The position numbers were made by a program, and so were the translations under genes. This document shows, one piece after another, positions 6,261 through 6,486 of a stretch of DNA of 6,486 bases (position 1 is its first letter; each line of letters starts with the position of its first letter). Source of the DNA: Melioribacter sp. (lineage in GTDB: Bacteria; Bacteroidota; Ignavibacteria; Ignavibacteriales; Melioribacteraceae); NCBI GenBank assembly GCA_016841125.1, contig JAENZU010000207.1, positions 1 to 6,486 of the forward strand. Reading direction: 5' to 3'. The notes beneath the pieces were generated by a model, which was not told the DNA's origin, made no database searches, and saw only the letters and a program-made list of their open reading frames with translations.

Positions 6261-6486
6261 TCAAATAAATCTTTCCCCCTTCGTATCAAAGAAATAAATT
6301 TTATTTGGATTTAGATACAAAGTTATCAGATCTCCCACCTTTGATTTAGTATCAGAATCAACACGAGCAACATACTGCGTTCCGTTTAAATTGAAATAGA
6401 GGAATGTCTCATTGCCGAGCGGTTCAATCACTTCGATGGTTGTTTTTAAGTACATATCTTCCGTAAACTCCAAATCTTTTTGCAAT
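6261..6486 (-). CDS. Sugar-type ABC transporter ATPase (UgpC/MalK-like), C-terminal end only
   Basis: Only the last 75 or so codons are in the window; the gene enters from the right edge and ends at the TGA at 6261-6263. The visible part resembles the C-terminal TOBE/OB-fold regulatory region of carbohydrate-importer ATPases: 'IEVIEPLGNETFLYF', then 'VARVD', 'VGDLITLYLNPNKIYFFD'. That pattern, including the final 'hxFD...G' element, is typical of MalK, UgpC and MsmK proteins. The ATP-binding motifs (Walker A, signature, Walker B) would lie outside the window and cannot be checked. The leucine codon TTG at 6485-6483 is internal, not a start. The gene converges on the signalling cluster and shares its terminator, so it is probably an independent unit. 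The transported sugar cannot be told from this end. Confidence 0.8.
   Translation of the reverse strand, partial: LQKDLEFTEDMYLKTTIEVIEPLGNETFLYFNLNGTQYVARVDSDTKSKVGDLITLYLNPNKIYFFDTKGERFI

Noticed and set aside
1..6486. CRISPR array, tRNA, rRNA or transposase gene
   Set aside because: No regularly spaced repeats, no tRNA- or rRNA-like stretch and no transposase or integrase coding sequence were seen.

Overview
The window reads as AT-rich bacterial DNA, tightly packed and mostly on the + strand. Several protein styles point to the Ignavibacteria/Chlorobi/Bacteroidota area: a GAF-like sensor ending in a 'TYTRF..LKKAEAQ' signature, a periplasmic-sensor plus 7TM receptor fused to a SpoIIE-type phosphatase, and a Hanks kinase fused to a TolB/FlgO-like domain and TPRs. 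This placement rests on recalled family resemblance, not on a search.

Layout: (1) 2-1183, the 3' part of a cytosolic SpoIIE/RsbU-type PP2C phosphatase with a GAF-like sensor, cut by the left window edge. (2) 1277-3415, a second, paralogous phosphatase with a signal peptide, a jelly-roll-like periplasmic domain, seven membrane segments and a long coiled coil. An upstream TTG at 1217 is in frame, but the ATG at 1277 is the better start. (3) 3449-5671, a cytosolic serine/threonine kinase with TolB/FlgO-like and TPR regions. (4) 5672-5807, a very AT-rich gap with nested repeats and candidate promoter elements. (5) 5808-6146, a small STAS-domain protein of the anti-sigma-factor-antagonist type behind a strong ribosome binding site. 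(6) 6176-6215, a perfect 15-bp hairpin that can terminate transcription in both directions. (7) 6261-6486, minus strand, the C-terminal TOBE-like end of a sugar-type ABC transporter ATPase, cut by the right window edge.

Taken together, genes 1-4 look like a phospho-signalling cluster. Two phosphatases with the same catalytic module but different sensors (one cytosolic, one periplasmic/membrane) could both act on a phosphorylated STAS protein, as RsbU and SpoIIE do on RsbV and SpoIIAA. A Ser/Thr kinase sits between them and the STAS gene. No RsbW/SpoIIAB-type anti-sigma kinase and no sigma factor lie in the window, so the output of the switch and the kinase for the STAS serine are unknown. The ABC transporter gene converges on the cluster and is probably a separate unit.
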